A stretch of DNA of 64,000 bases from Rhizobium sp. BK418. GTDB lineage: Bacteria > Pseudomonadota > Alphaproteobacteria > Rhizobiales > Rhizobiaceae. The stretch lies in the NCBI RefSeq assembly GCF_004341105.1, contig NZ_SLZK01000002.1:800310-864309 (forward strand). The letters run 5' to 3'. A program made the translations under genes and the position numbers. Positions 62,780 through 64,000 of this stretch are shown one piece after another. The first letter of the stretch is position 1; the number at the start of each line of letters is the position of its first letter. Under the pieces are notes generated by a model. It was not told where the DNA came from and did no database searches. It saw nothing but the letters and a program-made list of their open reading frames with translations.

Positions 62780-63386
62780 GCGGCGGAAAGCCTTCATACC
62801 ATTGCGAATGGTCGCCTTCCCAGTTTTCCATACCTGGCTTGGTGAGGATGCCGCGCGGGCGCACGTAACTCTGGATCACCCGTTTCGGCCGCTCATGCCA
62901 CTGGATATTGAAGGCCCATAGTTTCGGGAAGAAGCAGAGCGACGCGTAAGGCAGATGGTCGTGGATCCACCATGCAAGCCTTTGCCAATCGCTTTCATCG
63001 CTGTAGCGATCGACAACCCAAGGCACGGCGATACAGACAGCGGCCCCCATGCAGCCCTCAAGGTCGAGCATATCCCAGATGTGATGAGCGGCTGTAGCAG
63101 CGTTGGTCGAACAGTTCAGCTTGTTCTCGTTGCCAAAACGGTTGACCGGCGGCGAACGGTAGCCGGAACGGATATGCAGGCGCCCGAAGGTTGCCTCCAA
63201 CGGTTCCAGCAATTCCTCGCACAGGTGCCTGCCCGTCTCGATGGCGAGGTCGGGATCTTCGGGGATATTCGGGATGCGATAAAAATCGGCGATCTCGGAA
63301 TGGAGAAAATCTCGGAAGAAGAAGTTCTTCGACAGACGTACCCGGCCAAGATCCTCAAGCCCCTTCATCGACCCCGGTCTCTTCAT
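62769..63386 (-). CDS. M15-like peptidase-fold protein of uncertain activity
   Basis: A 205-residue protein. FFFRDFLHSEIADFYRIPNIP resembles the substrate-binding start of M15 D,D- or L,D-carboxypeptidases, and LHIRSGYRSPPVNR the conserved SGYRS segment. The zinc-binding SxHxxGxAxD motif is not clear; only AAHHIWDMLDLEG stands in that place. So it is either a divergent M15 member or an inactive relative. Start 63386 or 63368 (MKGLEDL). No signal peptide is seen. Confidence 0.65.
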   Translation of the reverse strand: MKRPGSMKGLEDLGRVRLSKNFFFRDFLHSEIADFYRIPNIPEDPDLAIETGRHLCEELLEPLEATFGRLHIRSGYRSPPVNRFGNENKLNCSTNAATAAHHIWDMLDLEGCMGAAVCIAVPWVVDRYSDESDWQRLAWWIHDHLPYASLCFFPKLWAFNIQWHERPKRVIQSYVRPRGILTKPGMENWEGDHSQWYEGFPPLRN

Positions 63387-63456
63387 GCGCTCTCTCCTCG
63401 ATTCTTTCTGACATCATCGCCCGGACGGCGATGCCGTTCCACCCGAAATACGGAGG

Positions 63457-63481
63457 GAACAATTAGCGCCGAGCACACTTT
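63457..63481 (+). promoter_or_regulatory. Candidate RpoE2/EcfG-type stress promoter for DUF892 gene
   Basis: GGAAC (63457-63461), 18 bases, then TT (63480-63481) fits GGAAC-N18/19-TT. It lies 50 bases before the DUF892 ATG, the best position of the three such sites in the window. DUF892 genes are typical stress-regulon members. Confidence 0.5.
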
Positions 63482-63530
63482 ACGGAGTGTCGCCGCAAGC
63501 GCGTAAACTCCCAAACAAGGAACGGAAACA

Positions 63531-64000
63531 ATGGCCAAGGAAAAGACGCTGGAAGATCTGTTTTACGATACGCTCAAGGACATTTACTATGCCGAACGCC
63601 AGATTGTGCGCGCTCTGCCGAAAATGGCGCGCGCTGCCCAGTCACAGGAGCTGAAGGCGGGGTTTGAGAAGCATCTTGAAGAAACTCAAGGCCATGTGGA
63701 ACGGCTGCAGCAGGTCTTCGAGATCATCGGCAAGCGCGCCCAGGGCAAAACCTGCGAGGCAATCCAGGGCATCATCGCCGAAGGCGAGGAAATCATCGAG
63801 GAATTCAACGGCACGCCCGCGATCGACGCCGGTCTGATCTCCTCGGCCCAGGCCGTCGAGCACTACGAGATCGCCCGCTATGGCACGCTGAAGACCTGGG
63901 CGCAGACGCTCGGCTTCAAGCAAGCCGTCACGCTTCTCGACCAGACGCTGCAGGAAGAAGGCAAGACCGACCAGCTCCTGACCAAACTCGCGACGACTGC
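63531..64000 (+). CDS. DUF892 ferritin-like protein, YciE-type (partial)
   Basis: The frame is open from ATG 63531 (after AAGGAACGGA) to the right edge, giving 156 residues. EDLFYDTLKDIYYAERQIVRALPKMA and KAGFEKHLEETQGHVERLQQ hold the Glu/His ligands of a ferritin-like diiron site, and SSAQAVEHYEIARYGTLK the second half-site. DUF892 proteins are small stress-induced four-helix proteins. The stop lies beyond the window. Confidence 0.9.
   Translation, partial: MAKEKTLEDLFYDTLKDIYYAERQIVRALPKMARAAQSQELKAGFEKHLEETQGHVERLQQVFEIIGKRAQGKTCEAIQGIIAEGEEIIEEFNGTPAIDAGLISSAQAVEHYEIARYGTLKTWAQTLGFKQAVTLLDQTLQEEGKTDQLLTKLATT

Overview
The window reads as a chromosomal segment of a member of the Rhizobiaceae, most likely Rhizobium. 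The evidence is the GC-rich coding sequence, a rhizobial-type phosphatidylethanolamine N-methyltransferase (pmtA) close to dnaN, otsB-otsA, a COG3487-3490 iron-regulated operon, and motifs resembling alphaproteobacterial Irr and RpoE2/EcfG sites. Nearly all of it is coding. There is no rRNA, tRNA, CRISPR array, insertion sequence or prophage. Genes at both edges (coaBC, DUF892) are cut by the window.

Layout. 0-4.5 kb: coaBC end, a class II glutamine amidotransferase, pirin, a 23-codon ORF inside a structured and terminated RNA, and a GntR regulator with an MFS exporter behind a 45-bp perfect palindrome. 4.5-9 kb: a secreted S10 carboxypeptidase, otsB-otsA (otsA appears to start at CTG) and a decayed LysR gene. 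9-16 kb: prfC, dut, an acetyltransferase, an Lrp regulator opposite an EamA permease, Dps, LysE and cysK. An 11-copy heptanucleotide array separates cysK from comM. 16-25.7 kb: comM, gshB, a cupin, yraN-rsmI, dnaN, pmtA-phosphatase-pyrF-DUF1330 and an NDUFA9-like protein. 26-32 kb: a tiny secreted protein, uppP, GST-queG-epimerase, an RlpA-like protein and rsmB. 32.4-37.6 kb: a periplasmic iron operon (IrpA imelysin, di-haem oxidoreductase, second imelysin, Tat-exported DUF1513) with an Irr-box candidate.

37.6-46 kb: DUF2252, a thioesterase, a nucleosidase, guaA, a GntP-permease remnant, a cupin, a winged-helix/TolB-like/TPR regulator, an orphan ParA, and a 2H phosphoesterase whose well-spaced ATG is followed at once by an in-frame TAG. 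46-55.9 kb: an AstE-like enzyme, an FAD oxidoreductase with phnX (2-aminoethylphosphonate breakdown without a local transaminase), an ArsC-like protein, ybaK, two MarR genes divergent from a GST and from an EamA permease with clear inverted repeats between them, an M29 aminopeptidase, a quinone reductase and xseA. 56-64 kb: a structured leader with a small membrane protein, a GtrA/GtrB/GT-C set resembling O-antigen glycosylation modules, a Gfo/Idh/MocA dehydrogenase, an aldo-keto reductase, an acetyltransferase, an M15-like protein and a DUF892 stress protein.

No complete, wholly new multi-gene system is evident. The least explained signals are the short-ORF RNA at 2.2-2.4 kb, the 45-bp palindrome, the heptamer array, the ATG-TAG leader at 45.1 kb and the orphan ParA.
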